Source of the DNA: Flavobacterium hibernum
Lineage (GTDB): Bacteria > Bacteroidota > Bacteroidia > Flavobacteriales > Flavobacteriaceae
Assembly (NCBI RefSeq): GCF_000832125.1
Contig: NZ_JPRK01000003.1
Span: forward strand, 1-64,000
Direction of reading: 5' to 3'
Length of the DNA: 64,000 nucleotides
Part shown: piece by piece, positions 17,969-27,675 of the stretch
Layout: every line of letters starts with the position of its first letter
Position numbering within the stretch: the stretch's first letter is position 1
Made by a program: the position numbers and the translations under genes
The notes under the pieces: model-generated
Told to the model about the DNA's origin: nothing
What the model saw: the letters and a program-made list of their open reading frames with translations, nothing else
Databases searched by the model: none

Positions 17969-18050
17969 ACTGTAATAACACAATACGTAGATTTAAAAAT
18001 TATTTTTAATCTTTTAATCTGGCTAAAACAATTTTAATAATACAATAAAA

Positions 18051-18578
18051 ATGGCAACATCAAATTTTAATTTACAACCGGATTTTCTAGAAGATGAAAT
18101 CACAAAATTAATTCCGTTACAAGAAAACCATTTTGAAGAACTTTATAAAGTTGCTTCAGATCCATTAATATGGGATCAGCATCCATCAAAAGATCGATAC
18201 AAAATAGAAATATTTAAGCCTTTTTTTGAAGGAGCACTGAGCTCTAAAGGTGCTTTTTTAATTTTAGATAAAAAATCTAATGAGATAATTGGTACCACCC
18301 GATTTTATGATTACGATAAAGAAAAATCAAGTGTTGGTATTGGTTATACTTTTATTGGACGAAAATTTTGGGGTAAGTCTTATAACCAATCAACTAAAAA
18401 AATAATGATTGATTATGCTTTTCAGTATGTTGATTCGATACTTTTTCACGTTGGAATAGAAAATTTCCGTTCGCAAAAAGCGGTTTTAAAACTTGGAGCT
18501 ACTAAAATAAATGAAATATTTTTTTCCGTTAACGACATAAATATGCCTCATTTTGAATACGAATTAAAGAAACAATAA
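18051..18578 (+). CDS. RimJ/RimL-type GNAT acetyltransferase
   Basis: A 175-residue GNAT enzyme of the RimJ/RimL type: ITKLIPLQENHFEELYKVASDP at the start, then GTTRFYDYDKEKSSVGIGYTF and the acceptor-loop region GRKFWGKSYNQSTKKIMIDYA, then NFRSQKAVLKLGA. It probably acetylates a protein N-terminus or a small amine. The stop is only 3 bases from the next start, so it is translationally coupled to the LOG gene. Confidence 0.88.
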   Translation: MATSNFNLQPDFLEDEITKLIPLQENHFEELYKVASDPLIWDQHPSKDRYKIEIFKPFFEGALSSKGAFLILDKKSNEIIGTTRFYDYDKEKSSVGIGYTFIGRKFWGKSYNQSTKKIMIDYAFQYVDSILFHVGIENFRSQKAVLKLGATKINEIFFSVNDINMPHFEYELKKQ

Positions 18579-18581
18579 ATA

Positions 18582-19163
18582 ATGAATAGAATAACAGTCT
18601 TTTGCGGTTCTAGTTTTGGTACCGAAGAAATCTATAAAGAACAAGCTATTTTGTTAGGACAAACTCTGGCAAAACAAAACATAGAATTGGTTTATGGCGG
18701 TGCAAATGTTGGTTTAATGGGGGCTGTGGCAGATGGTGTTTTAAATGCCGGCGGAAAGGCAATTGGCGTTTTACCAAATTTTTTAAGGTCTAAAGAAATT
18801 GCACATCTGGGTTTAACCGAATTAATTTTGGTAGAAAGTATGCATGAAAGAAAAACGAAAATGAATGATTTATGCGATGGCGTTATCGCATTGCCAGGAG
18901 GTTTTGGAACTCTCGAAGAACTTTTTGAAATGTTGACTTGGGCGCAACTAGGGCTTCATAAAAAACCAATTGCAATTTTAAACATCAATGGTTTTTATGA
19001 CTCTTTAATTGAATTAACTGAAACAATGGTCGAAAAAGGTTTGCTGAAAGATGTCAATCAGAAAATGCTTTTAGTAAGTGATAATATCGACGATTTATTA
19101 GATCAAATGAAAAATTACGTACCTCCAACTGTCGGAAAATGGATTGATAAAGGCAAAGTGTAA
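18582..19163 (+). CDS. LOG-family cytokinin-type phosphoribohydrolase
   Basis: A 193-residue protein of the LOG (lysine decarboxylase-like, TIGR00730) family. The nucleotide-binding motif PGGFGTLEE lies at residues 105-113, preceded by the conserved E-R-K (HERK, R90/K91) and the GGANVGLMGAVADG loop at about 39-52. Family enzymes release ribose 5-phosphate from nucleoside monophosphates such as AMP or cytokinin nucleotides. Bacterial members are often housekeeping nucleotide hydrolases. Coupled to the GNAT gene upstream. Confidence 0.93.
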   Translation: MNRITVFCGSSFGTEEIYKEQAILLGQTLAKQNIELVYGGANVGLMGAVADGVLNAGGKAIGVLPNFLRSKEIAHLGLTELILVESMHERKTKMNDLCDGVIALPGGFGTLEELFEMLTWAQLGLHKKPIAILNINGFYDSLIELTETMVEKGLLKDVNQKMLLVSDNIDDLLDQMKNYVPPTVGKWIDKGKV

Positions 19164-19239
19164 AGTATTATTCTTAAATTAGATTCCTCAAAAAAAATCA
19201 GGTTTTAAGTTTCAAGTTTCATAATACACAATAAAAAAA

Positions 19240-19707
19240 ATGAAAGCAGAAAACAACCACTTCGCAAAAGCCGAAATGCTGATCAGAAAACCTGTTTCAG
19301 AGGTTTTTCAGGCTTTTATAAATCCCGAAATAACCCGGAAATTTTGGTTTACAAAAGGTTCCGGAATACTAGAACAAGACACAAAAACGGTGTGGACTTG
19401 GGAAATGTATGGCTTTTCTTTGACCGTTACTACTCATGTTTTGCAGGAAAATAAAAAAATAGTGATCGAATGGGGAGATCCAGACGAAACTACAATTGTA
19501 GAATGGCTTTTTAGTCCGCTAAACGAAAACGAGACTTTTGTGAGCATTACTAATTCTGGTTTAAAAGGAGATTCTGATAAAATAATCGATCAGGTTCGCA
19601 ATTCAACTGAAGGTTTCACACTGGTTTTGGCTGGTGCAAAAGCGTATCTGGAACATAAAATTCAGTTGAATTTAGTTTTAGACAGATTCCCGAAAGGTTT
19701 AGCTTAA
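19240..19707 (+). CDS. SRPBCC (AHSA1-like) domain protein
   Basis: A 155-residue single SRPBCC domain: FAKAEMLIRKPVSEVFQAF, then the TRKFWFTKGSG loop, then VIEWGDPDETTIVEWLFSP and the long C-terminal helix with GFTLVLAGAKAYLEH. This is the AHSA1/DUF1768-like branch often annotated as polyketide cyclase or activator of Hsp90 homologue. No enzymatic residues are visible. It stands as a single gene. Confidence 0.87.
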   Translation: MKAENNHFAKAEMLIRKPVSEVFQAFINPEITRKFWFTKGSGILEQDTKTVWTWEMYGFSLTVTTHVLQENKKIVIEWGDPDETTIVEWLFSPLNENETFVSITNSGLKGDSDKIIDQVRNSTEGFTLVLAGAKAYLEHKIQLNLVLDRFPKGLA

Positions 19708-19881
19708 AACACGTATTTAACGATAAAGACTTAGAATCGCAAAGTTTTCAACATTATAAATACGTTGATTTAAATAGATTTTTATTAAAATCATTTTAAT
19801 AAAAATCTGTGGCAAATAAATATAACTCTACACCTTTGCGAGACATTCATTAATCCAATCTTCAAAATAAATCGTAAATTA

Positions 19882-20250
19882 ATGGAGACTAAGAAACCTA
19901 CAAATATTGACGAATACATTGGAACATTTCCAAACGACGTACAGGAAATTTTAGAAAAAGTAAGAATGACTATTCAAAAAGCAGCGCCCGATGCCAAAGA
20001 AAAAATTAGTTATTCGATGCCGGCTTTTGAACAAAATGGAATTGTTGTTTATTTTGCTGCTTTTAAAAATCATATTGGCTTGTATGCTTTACCAAGTGGT
20101 CACGAAGCATTTTCGGCAGAACTTTCTAAATATAAATCAGGCAAAGGTTCAGTTCAATTTCCGTTAAATCAACCTATGCCTTTTGACTTAATTACAAAAA
20201 TTGTAAAGTTTAGAGTAAAAGAAAATCTGGATAAAGTAAAAAAGAAATAA
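19882..20250 (+). CDS. DUF1801 protein (YdhG-like)
   Basis: A 122-residue DUF1801 protein, closer to the classical form than the 14826 gene: NIDEYIGTFPNDVQEILEKVR, EKISYSMPAFEQNGIVVYFAAFKNHIGLYALPSG (motif given in parts) and SVQFPLNQPMPFDLITKIV. Often described as an iron-chaperone-like fold. The stop lies 6 bases before the next ATG, so the 2H gene is probably co-transcribed. Confidence 0.92.
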   Translation: METKKPTNIDEYIGTFPNDVQEILEKVRMTIQKAAPDAKEKISYSMPAFEQNGIVVYFAAFKNHIGLYALPSGHEAFSAELSKYKSGKGSVQFPLNQPMPFDLITKIVKFRVKENLDKVKKK

Positions 20251-20256
20251 CCATAA

Positions 20257-20937
20257 ATGAATTTAGCCGAACACTACAATCAACTTTATACAAAATCTGC
20301 CAAAGAAATTTTGGCTGGAAATTATAAGCTAGATACTCAAATTAATTCCGTATCAGATTCTCGTTTTGGGATAACGCTTCTTATTCGTCCAAGCGAAAGT
20401 GTCAAAGCAAATATTCAGGTACTTTTAAAGGATTTAAAAGCCGTAGATAATACACAATATTACTATCCTGATTCCGACATTCACATTACGGTAATGTCGA
20501 TTATTTCGTGCTACGATGGCTTTAGTTTAGATAAAATAAACGTTCATGAATACATCGAAATCATCGAGAAAAGCTTAATTGAAGTCGATCAAATCAATAT
20601 CAATTTTCGCGGTGTAACGGCTTCGCCATCTGCTGTAATGCTACAAGGTTTCCCGTCAGACGAAACTCTTAACGCTTTTCGAAACAAACTTCGAGATAAT
20701 TTTAAAAACTCAGATTTACAGCAAAGTATCGATAGTCGGTATGAAATTGCAACCGCGCATTCTACTATTATGCGATTTCAGGAAAAACTTAAAAATCCAG
20801 AAAAATTAGTACAAGTTTTAGAGCAATATCGCGACTATGATTTTGGAGAATTTAGGGTAAAAGAACTAGAATTAGTTTATAATGATTGGTATCAACACGA
20901 CAAAAATACAATTCTCTTAGCCGATTTTTATTTGTAA
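20257..20937 (+). CDS. 2H phosphoesterase-like protein
   Basis: A 226-residue protein with both signature tetrads of the 2H (LigT/2-5 RNA ligase) superfamily: H76-I-T78 (SDIHITVM) and H168-S-T170 (TAHSTIMRF), about 90 residues apart as usual. The superfamily cleaves or forms 2-3 cyclic phosphates and related phosphoesters. The substrate cannot be read from the sequence. It lies 6 bases after a DUF1801 gene. Confidence 0.85.
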   Translation: MNLAEHYNQLYTKSAKEILAGNYKLDTQINSVSDSRFGITLLIRPSESVKANIQVLLKDLKAVDNTQYYYPDSDIHITVMSIISCYDGFSLDKINVHEYIEIIEKSLIEVDQININFRGVTASPSAVMLQGFPSDETLNAFRNKLRDNFKNSDLQQSIDSRYEIATAHSTIMRFQEKLKNPEKLVQVLEQYRDYDFGEFRVKELELVYNDWYQHDKNTILLADFYL

Positions 20938-20944
20938 TTTTTTT

Positions 20945-21013
20945 CGTTGCGATTTTTTTTTGCCACGACTCGAGCGATAGCGAACAGGCAAAGCAATTTC
21001 GAGGCAAAAAAAC
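20945..21013. repeat. TTTTTTTGCC/GGCAAAAAAA inverted repeat between convergent genes
   Basis: Outer arms TTTTTTTGCC and GGCAAAAAAA enclose about 45 bases. It probably works as a bidirectional terminator for the 2H and glyoxalase-like genes. No ORF. Confidence 0.6.
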
Positions 21014-21014
21014 T

Positions 21015-21377
21015 TTATTTATTAAACTTTCCAAAATGCCACAAAACGCCAGACGGATCATGCAAGAAACATTCGCTTCCCCAATCAAAATGTTTTGTTG
21101 GAGTTAATTTTACTCCATATTTCTCTGTTAGATTGAGTTTTAAAAGTTCGTTGTAATAATAATCAACATCTTCGACTTCAAGAAAAATCATGGTGTTTTC
21201 GTTCCAACTTTTATCATAATAATCTTGAAGATAAAAGGCCAAATCTCCAGTTTTAAAAACCGAAAACTTCGAATCTAAAACTCCTTCCTCGAATCCTAAA
21301 TCCTGATAAAAACATCTAGAGATTTCAAAATCTTTAGCTCCAATAAATGGTCGGATTGATTTGGCTTTATGTTTCAT
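21015..21377 (-). CDS. Glyoxalase/bleomycin-resistance (VOC) family protein
   Basis: A 120-residue VOC-fold protein starting at the ATG at 21377 (MKHKAKSIRPFI); a TTG further upstream would add ten unlikely residues. The pattern RPFIGAKDFEISRCFYQDLGFEE, then FLEVEDVDYYYNEL and DWGSECFLHDPSGVLWHFGK, is typical of small VOC proteins such as antibiotic-binding or dioxygenase-like members. The metal-ligand set is not obvious. First in a convergent arrangement with the 2H gene. Confidence 0.88.
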   Translation of the reverse strand: MKHKAKSIRPFIGAKDFEISRCFYQDLGFEEGVLDSKFSVFKTGDLAFYLQDYYDKSWNENTMIFLEVEDVDYYYNELLKLNLTEKYGVKLTPTKHFDWGSECFLHDPSGVLWHFGKFNK

Positions 21378-21428
21378 GCTTATAGACTTACAATGATTAA
21401 TATCCAAACAAATTTATTCATTATTCAT

Positions 21429-21854
21429 TTAAAACCAATCAACACCATTATCTAAACGAATTAGAAAATCAGTAAAAGATGAACCAATTTCAATATTATA
21501 CTTACTATCCAAATCTATAAAAGGCGAAAGGATTATTTTTATATTTTCATTTTCGTCAAATTCAATTCCAATGAATTCTCCACTTCCGTTTGATCCAATC
21601 CCAATTGTCTGTTGTAATTCGTTTACGATATTATAGCTTTCATTGGCTTCAATAATTTCTTCTAAACTCCAAAGCTTTATAAATTCGACACCAATAAATT
21701 GATCGAAACCAAAATAGTTTTCTAGATAATAAACATAATCTTCTGGAAGTTTTAAATTGGAATACGATTCAATGTCCGCTATTTCAATTGAAGATTTTAA
21801 ATCTCTTTTAGGAAAAGAATACTTCACAGTCAGATTCACTAAATCTTTAGTCAT
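21429..21854 (-). CDS. SMI1/KNR4 (SUKH) family protein
   Basis: A 141-residue SUKH-type protein: LKLPEDYVYYLENYFGFDQFIG, then FIKLWSLEEIIEANESYN, then GIGSNGSGEFIGIEFDE and a C-terminal FTDFLIRLDNG helix. In bacteria many such proteins are immunity proteins for contact-dependent or secreted toxins, but stand-alone copies are also common. No toxin gene is seen beside it: it sits between a glyoxalase-like gene and an antiporter gene. Confidence 0.88.
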   Translation of the reverse strand: MTKDLVNLTVKYSFPKRDLKSSIEIADIESYSNLKLPEDYVYYLENYFGFDQFIGVEFIKLWSLEEIIEANESYNIVNELQQTIGIGSNGSGEFIGIEFDENENIKIILSPFIDLDSKYNIEIGSSFTDFLIRLDNGVDWF

Positions 21855-21888
21855 AAAATCTTAAGAATTACTTTAAAATTACATTGTA

Positions 21889-24036
21889 TTATCTCTTCTT
21901 CAAGATATTCCCTAAACCTCTACCAATTTGTTCAATTGTCTCGATTCCTTTTGTTAATGGCGTTGCTGTAAAATCTTCATAAGCATCCATTGAAGTTTCT
22001 TTACGGTCGTCTTGCGCATAAACCAAAATCAAGTTATTATTGGTAAAAAACTTCTCGAATTTTTGAGGCAGTTTATCAAAAATCGATTGGTACGAAACAG
22101 AACCTTTTCGAGATAAGTTAAAGACAATTAAATCGGTTGGTTTTATTTCTTCGGAAATTGATTCAAAATCTTCCCAATCCATAATGCTTTTAAAACCTAA
22201 TTTTGCATTTAGCTTTAAATTTGTTGCAATTTGTTGAATGGTTTGATGCGTTTTATATTCAGCATAAATTACAATCGGAATACTTAATTCTTGCGATAAT
22301 CTACATATTTTTTGTAGTAGAAGATGAAATCCAACTCCTCTTTCTGAAAAAGGCGGACAAATAAAAACCAATCTTTTTTCTTCGATAAATGATTTCTGAA
22401 ACCTACAGATAAACAAACTTTTACCCACATTATTGATAATCGAATCTACATTCTCACCAAAAATCTTATCTAGAAAACCTGTTTTTCTTGGCCATCCAAT
22501 AATCACAATATCCGACATGATTTCTTTTGAAGTTCTCGCAATTCCACTTGCAGGATTATGGTCAATTCTGGCAATCGTATTAATTTTTACTTCTGACGCC
22601 GAACCTTGAATTACGAATTTATCAACGGCTTTTCTATACTTTAAAATATTAATTTCGGCCTGATCATTATTGGGTACAATCGTTAATAATGTCACCGGAT
22701 TTGATGATTTTTTATCTTTAATTAAAAGTGCAAAATCTAATAAACTCGCAGTAGCCGAAGTTTTTGCTAACGGAATTAAAATATGTTCGTCTAAAATTTC
22801 ATCGCTTTTAGCATCTTCATGCGAAACTTCTTCTTCGCAAATTGCTATTTTTTTAGCTGCTTTTTCAGTTGCGAAAGAAGCAACAATACATGTAATTAAA
22901 ATTAAGATAATGGTCCCGTTCAGGATATTTTCGTCAAGAATTTTAGCTTTAAATCCAACCAAAATAACCGCTAAAGTTGCGGCAGCGTGGGCGCTACTTA
23001 ACCCAAAAATCAATTGTCTTTCAGTCTTAGTATATTTAAAAACGACTTGCGTAAAAAATGCCGCAATCCATTTTCCAAAAATAGCCACAACACTTAATGT
23101 TCCTGCAACAATTAGTGCTGTTGGTCCGCTAAGAATCACACTGATATCAACCAACATTCCCACAGAAATCAAGAAAAACGGAATAAACAATGAATTTCCA
23201 ATAAACTCAATTCTGTTCATCAATGCAGACGAATGCGGAATTAAAGGATTCAACGCTAAACCTGCCACGAAAGCACCAATAATTGGCTCTACTCCTGCTA
23301 CTTCGGCCAAGAATGCAGCGAAGAAAACTACCGAAAGTACAAAAATATAGTGGGCGTGTTTTTCACTTTCTAATTTTTTAAAGAACCATTTGGCAATTCT
23401 TGGAATCACTAAAAACATAATTGCCGAGAAAATAGCTAATGAAACCGTTAGTTTTATCCAAAAAGCCTGATTTAGATTGCCCTGACTACTTCCCATAATT
23501 ACAGCCAAAATGATCAAAACCGCTGTATCTGTCAAAATTGTTCCTCCAACTGTAATGGCAACAGCTTGATTTTTTGCAATTCCAAGTTTGCTCACAATTG
23601 GGTATGCTACCAAAGTGTGCGTTGCAAACATACTTGCGGTTAAAAAACTGGCGTTAAAATCGTAGTTCAGTAAATAAAAACAAACCGGAAAACCAATTGT
23701 TAAAGGAAAAATAAAGGTGAAGAACCCAAATAACAAACTCTTATTTCGATTGGCTTTAAACTCATTCATGTCGAGTTCCAGACCAGCAATAAACATAATA
23801 TATAAAAGTCCAATTGTCGAGAATAAATCGACTGCTGAGTTTTTTGCCAAAATATTCAGACCGTGAGGCCCAATAATAACACCGGATATAATAAGTCCAA
23901 TAATTCCCGGAATATTTATTTTTTTTAGTAAAATAGGTGACAAGAGAATAATGAAAAGTATTAACGAAAAAATCAATACTGGGTTGGTAAGCGGTAACTC
24001 AAATTCTTGTAAAAAGTGCTTGAAAAATTCTATCAT
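21889..24036 (-). CDS. Kef-type cation:proton antiporter (CPA2)
   Basis: A 715-residue membrane protein. Residues about 18-395 are the CPA2 exchanger with 12-13 helices: LSPILLKKINIPGIIGLIISG, FIAGLELDMNEFK, and the central TDTAVLIILAVIMG and GVEPIIGAFVAGLALNP segments. The C-terminal cytosolic half (about 420-700) has two UspA-like folds (HILIPLAKTSATASLL; SDIVIIGWPR; VFICPPFSERGVGFHLLL) and not a TrkA-N domain. Na/H or K/H exchange across the inner membrane is inferred from the family. Confidence 0.93.
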   Translation of the reverse strand: MIEFFKHFLQEFELPLTNPVLIFSLILFIILLSPILLKKINIPGIIGLIISGVIIGPHGLNILAKNSAVDLFSTIGLLYIMFIAGLELDMNEFKANRNKSLLFGFFTFIFPLTIGFPVCFYLLNYDFNASFLTASMFATHTLVAYPIVSKLGIAKNQAVAITVGGTILTDTAVLIILAVIMGSSQGNLNQAFWIKLTVSLAIFSAIMFLVIPRIAKWFFKKLESEKHAHYIFVLSVVFFAAFLAEVAGVEPIIGAFVAGLALNPLIPHSSALMNRIEFIGNSLFIPFFLISVGMLVDISVILSGPTALIVAGTLSVVAIFGKWIAAFFTQVVFKYTKTERQLIFGLSSAHAAATLAVILVGFKAKILDENILNGTIILILITCIVASFATEKAAKKIAICEEEVSHEDAKSDEILDEHILIPLAKTSATASLLDFALLIKDKKSSNPVTLLTIVPNNDQAEINILKYRKAVDKFVIQGSASEVKINTIARIDHNPASGIARTSKEIMSDIVIIGWPRKTGFLDKIFGENVDSIINNVGKSLFICRFQKSFIEEKRLVFICPPFSERGVGFHLLLQKICRLSQELSIPIVIYAEYKTHQTIQQIATNLKLNAKLGFKSIMDWEDFESISEEIKPTDLIVFNLSRKGSVSYQSIFDKLPQKFEKFFTNNNLILVYAQDDRKETSMDAYEDFTATPLTKGIETIEQIGRGLGNILKKR

Positions 24037-24327
24037 AATGTAATTTTATCTTCTTTGTAGTATTTTAATTTTTTGTGAAAAGTGGTATTAAAATTAAAAT
24101 CAAATCTCAGAAGTTATTATTTACCGATTTATCTAAAATCAAACAAATCGGGATTCTTTAGTGATTGCTTCATTACAAAAATACCTAAAAAAAATGCGAA
24201 CTTTTCACGAAAACCGCATATTAAGTAATAAAATTTGTTTCGTTGTCAAATTATTAATATTTAATATATTTTTTAACAAAATCGCAACATTTACAAACGA
24301 AAATAAATGTTCATTGCATTATTCAAT

Positions 24328-24335
24328 TATCTTTG
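24328..24335 (+). promoter_or_regulatory. -7 box of sdaA
   Basis: TATCTTTG lies 20 bases before the sdaA ATG at 24355. Its position downstream of the alternative ATG at 24307 argues against that longer start. Confidence 0.55.
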
Positions 24336-24354
24336 TCTTAATAAATATTGCACA

Positions 24355-25782
24355 ATGGAAGAATGTATCTCTGTTTTTGATATGCTTAAAATTGGCGTTG
24401 GCCCCTCAAGTTCACATACTTTAGGGCCTTGGAGAGCCGCTGAACGTTTTTTAGAAGAGTTAAAAAACGAATCAATTTTAGACCAAATTAAACGTGTAAA
24501 AGTCGATTTGTACGGATCACTTTCGTTAACCGGAAAAGGTCACGCTACAGATTTGTCTGTTATGTTAGGTTTAAGCGGTCAAGATCCAGAATATATTCCG
24601 GTAGAGAATATTGCGGGAATCATTAAAACGATCGAAGACAGGAACGAAATTATTTTGGCCAACCAACACACAATTCCGTTTTATTTTCTTCAAGATATTG
24701 TTTTCAATAAAGACTTTCTTCCTTTTCATGCAAACGGATTAAAATTTACGGCTTATAAAGCCGATGATTCTGAATACGAATCTACTTTTTATTCGATTGG
24801 TGGAGGTTTTGTCGTGAAAGAAGAACGCACAAATGCCAAAATTAATGAGGTTATAAAATGCGCTTTCCCCTTCCCGATTCAAAATGCGGTTGAACTTTTA
24901 AATTATACGGTTTCAGAAAACAAATCGATTTCTGAAATTGTTTATGAAAACGAAAAGTCAATGCGCCCTGAAGCCGAAATTCATTCGGAATTAATGCGTA
25001 TCTGGAATACGATGTTAGAATGTATGTACATTGGTTGCCATACCGGAGGTATTCTTCCCGGCGGATTAAACGTTCGCAGAAGAGCTTTTGATATGCACCA
25101 AAACTTAATAGGTTTATCTAATTATTCTGACCCACAAAGTTGGCTAGAAGAAATTAGAAAAACTGAAGTAAAATTTCGTCAAATCCTGAAATGGGTAAGT
25201 TGTTTTGCACTTGCCGTGAATGAAGTAAATGCTTCTTTAGGCCGCGTAGTTACTGCACCAACAAACGGAAGCGCTGGTGTAATTCCGGCTGTTTTAATGT
25301 ATTATTTGGTTATTGAAAACCATAATGCAGGCGAAAAAGAAATCAAACAATTTTTAATGGTTGCCGGAGAAATTGGAAGTATCTTTAAAAAAGGTTCCAC
25401 TATTTCTGCTGCTATGGGCGGATGTCAGGCCGAGATTGGCGTTTCGTCATCAATGGCGGCGGCGGCACTTTGTGAATTAATGGGCGGAACTCCTGCTCAA
25501 GTTTTAATGGCTGCCGAAATCGCAATGGAACATCATTTGGGTTTAACATGTGATCCAATTGGTGGTTTAGTACAAATTCCTTGTATCGAAAGAAATACTA
25601 TGGGAGCTATAAAAGCTATAAATGCCGCAGAATTAGCCTTAGAAACAGACTCTAAAAATGCTAAAGTCCCGTTAGATAAGGTAATTAATACCATGTGGCA
25701 AACTGCAAAAGATATGAATTCTAAATACAAAGAAACATCAGAAGGTGGTTTAGCAATTGCCGTAAATATGGCCGACTGTTAG
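24355..25782 (+). CDS. sdaA: L-serine ammonia-lyase (iron-sulfur type)
   Basis: Deaminates L-serine to pyruvate with a 4Fe-4S cluster. From the ATG at 24355 it is 475 residues, the usual length, and starts [20 protein letters not shown]. It has the fused alpha and beta domain form. The conserved segments [46 protein letters not shown] and [19 protein letters not shown] contain the cluster cysteines. A -7 box just upstream supports this start. Monocistronic. Confidence 0.96.
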   Translation: MEECISVFDMLKIGVGPSSSHTLGPWRAAERFLEELKNESILDQIKRVKVDLYGSLSLTGKGHATDLSVMLGLSGQDPEYIPVENIAGIIKTIEDRNEIILANQHTIPFYFLQDIVFNKDFLPFHANGLKFTAYKADDSEYESTFYSIGGGFVVKEERTNAKINEVIKCAFPFPIQNAVELLNYTVSENKSISEIVYENEKSMRPEAEIHSELMRIWNTMLECMYIGCHTGGILPGGLNVRRRAFDMHQNLIGLSNYSDPQSWLEEIRKTEVKFRQILKWVSCFALAVNEVNASLGRVVTAPTNGSAGVIPAVLMYYLVIENHNAGEKEIKQFLMVAGEIGSIFKKGSTISAAMGGCQAEIGVSSSMAAAALCELMGGTPAQVLMAAEIAMEHHLGLTCDPIGGLVQIPCIERNTMGAIKAINAAELALETDSKNAKVPLDKVINTMWQTAKDMNSKYKETSEGGLAIAVNMADC

Positions 25783-25874
25783 AATAATATTGTTTAATTT
25801 TGCAAACAAAAAAATCTCGTTTTAAAAGTAATTTCAGCTTTTAAAATCATTCATAAAACTAAAACTCACTCATA

Positions 25875-26693
25875 ATGTCAGTTGCAAAAAAAGATTATAA
25901 AAGAATCACTACAAAATCCTTAATCGAAATGAAAAGCCATGGGGAAAAAATCTCTATGCTTACCGCTTACGATTATACAATGGCAAAAATTGTTGATACC
26001 GCAGGTGTCGATGTAATTTTAGTAGGCGATTCTGCATCAAATGTTATGGCTGGTCACGAAACGACTTTGCCAATTACTTTAGATCAAATGATCTATCACG
26101 CTTCATCTGTAGTTCGCGCTGTAGAAAGAGCTTTAGTTGTGGTAGATTTACCTTTTGGAAGTTACCAATCTGACCCAAAAGAAGCTTTGCGTTCTGCTAT
26201 TAGAATCATGAAAGAAAGTGGCGGACATGCTGTAAAACTTGAAGGAGGAAAAGAAATTAAAGAATCTATCAAAAAAATATTAAACGCAGGAATTCCGGTT
26301 ATGGGGCATTTGGGTTTAACACCTCAATCGATCTACAAATTTGGAACTTATAGCGTTCGTGCCAAAGAAGAGGAAGAGGCTGAAAAATTAATTGAAGATG
26401 CAAAATTACTTGAAAAAGTAGGATGTTTTGCTGTTGTTTTAGAAAAAATCCCTGCTGATTTGGCTCAAAAAGTTGCCGAAAGTATTTCGATTCCAGTTAT
26501 TGGTATTGGTGCCGGAGGTGGTGTTGATGGTCAAGTTTTGGTTATTCACGATATGTTAGGAATGAACAATGAATTTAGCCCACGTTTCTTACGTCGTTAT
26601 TTAAATTTATACGACGAAATGACAAAAGCAATTGGTCAATATGCTGCTGATGTTAAGTCTAGTGATTTTCCTAATGCTGGGGAGCAATATTAA
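25875..26693 (+). CDS. panB: 3-methyl-2-oxobutanoate hydroxymethyltransferase
   Basis: First step of pantothenate synthesis: transfers a hydroxymethyl group from methylene-tetrahydrofolate to alpha-ketoisovalerate. At 272 residues it is full length. Hallmarks: [37 protein letters not shown] with the metal-binding D, KLEGGKE, then [12 protein letters not shown] and [20 protein letters not shown]. It lies about 90 bases after sdaA on the same strand. panC and panD are not in the window. Confidence 0.96.
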   Translation: MSVAKKDYKRITTKSLIEMKSHGEKISMLTAYDYTMAKIVDTAGVDVILVGDSASNVMAGHETTLPITLDQMIYHASSVVRAVERALVVVDLPFGSYQSDPKEALRSAIRIMKESGGHAVKLEGGKEIKESIKKILNAGIPVMGHLGLTPQSIYKFGTYSVRAKEEEEAEKLIEDAKLLEKVGCFAVVLEKIPADLAQKVAESISIPVIGIGAGGGVDGQVLVIHDMLGMNNEFSPRFLRRYLNLYDEMTKAIGQYAADVKSSDFPNAGEQY

Positions 26694-26696
26694 GTT

Positions 26697-26870
26697 TTAA
26701 GGCGCTAAGGTTCTGAGTTGCTAAGGCTCTAAGGTTTCTTTTTTCAGGAACAAAGACTCAAAGTGACAAAGGTTCATAGCTTTTTAATTTCACTCTTATT
26801 TCTTGTAAAGACGCAAAGAATCAAATTTAAACTTTGCGTCTTTGCGTCTTTGCGAGAGATTCAAATCCTA
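26697..26870. repeat. GACGCAAAG/CTTTGCGTC-type intergenic repeat
   Basis: A tract of degenerate repeats (GGCGCTAAGG, CTAAGGCTCTAAGG, CAAAGACTCAAAG) that ends in the inverted pair GACGCAAAG/CTTTGCGTC. Flavobacterium genomes carry many similar tracts between genes. It probably terminates panB transcription. Confidence 0.65.
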
Positions 26871-26911
26871 CAGGTTTCAATATAAAATTTAAAATTACTA
26901 CAAGTCTAAAA

Positions 26912-27601
26912 ATGAAAATTCTTTCTAATAAAGAAAACTTACAAGTATTACACGAAGACAATCATATTATTGTGGTTAACAAACGTGTAGGCGATATTGT
27001 GCAAGGTGATAAAACGGGCGACAAGCCATTATCTGATATTGTAAAAGAATACATTAAAGACAAATACAACAAACCTGGAGACGTATTCTTAGGTGTGATT
27101 CATCGTTTGGATCGCCCTACAACCGGAATCGTAGTTTTTGCCAGAACAAGCAAAGCTTTAACGAGAATGAACGAAATGTTTAGCAATCGTGAAACGCAAA
27201 AAACGTATTGGGCTGTTGTAAAAAATAAACCTCAGGAAAAATCTGCAAAACTCGTTCATTATCTAAAAAGAAACGAAAAGAACAATACTTCAAAAGCGCA
27301 TTTAAAAGAAGTTCCAGACAGTAAACTGGCAAGTTTAGATTATACTGTTTTTAAGGAACTTCAAAATTATGTGGCGCTGGAAATTAATTTACATACTGGT
27401 CGTCATCATCAAATTCGTGCACAATTATCTGCTATTGGATCTCCAATAAAAGGCGATTTAAAGTATGGTTTTGACCGAAGTAATCCTGATGGCGGAATTC
27501 ACCTTCATGCGCGCAAATTAGTTTTTATCCATCCTGTATCCAAAGAAAACATTACAATCATTGCACCTACTCCGGATGAGACGATCTGGAATGCTTTGTG
27601 A
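26912..27601 (+). CDS. RluA-family RNA pseudouridine synthase
   Basis: From the ATG at 26912 it is 229 residues; a longer TTG-started frame would run through the repeat upstream and is rejected. Catalytic motif HRLDRPTTGIVVFARTSKA with the essential Asp in HRLD, then NEMFSNRETQKTYWAVV and the later HTGRHHQIRAQLSAIGSPI. The N-terminal S4 domain is absent. The target RNA (23S rRNA or tRNA) cannot be assigned. Confidence 0.93.
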   Translation: MKILSNKENLQVLHEDNHIIVVNKRVGDIVQGDKTGDKPLSDIVKEYIKDKYNKPGDVFLGVIHRLDRPTTGIVVFARTSKALTRMNEMFSNRETQKTYWAVVKNKPQEKSAKLVHYLKRNEKNNTSKAHLKEVPDSKLASLDYTVFKELQNYVALEINLHTGRHHQIRAQLSAIGSPIKGDLKYGFDRSNPDGGIHLHARKLVFIHPVSKENITIIAPTPDETIWNAL

Positions 27602-27675
27602 TTTTATGATTTATTTGTTAAAATTTCAAAAATTATCGATTAACTTGCATAGAGAAAAACAAGTTAATCTAAAAA

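Noticed and set aside
21429..21854. SUKH protein as part of a toxin-immunity pair
   Set aside because: No toxin, secretion or polymorphic-domain gene is nearby, so only the family name is supported.
22670..23350. 226-codon plus-strand ORF inside the antiporter gene
   Set aside because: It lies fully antisense to a clear CPA2 gene, has biased composition and no family signature.
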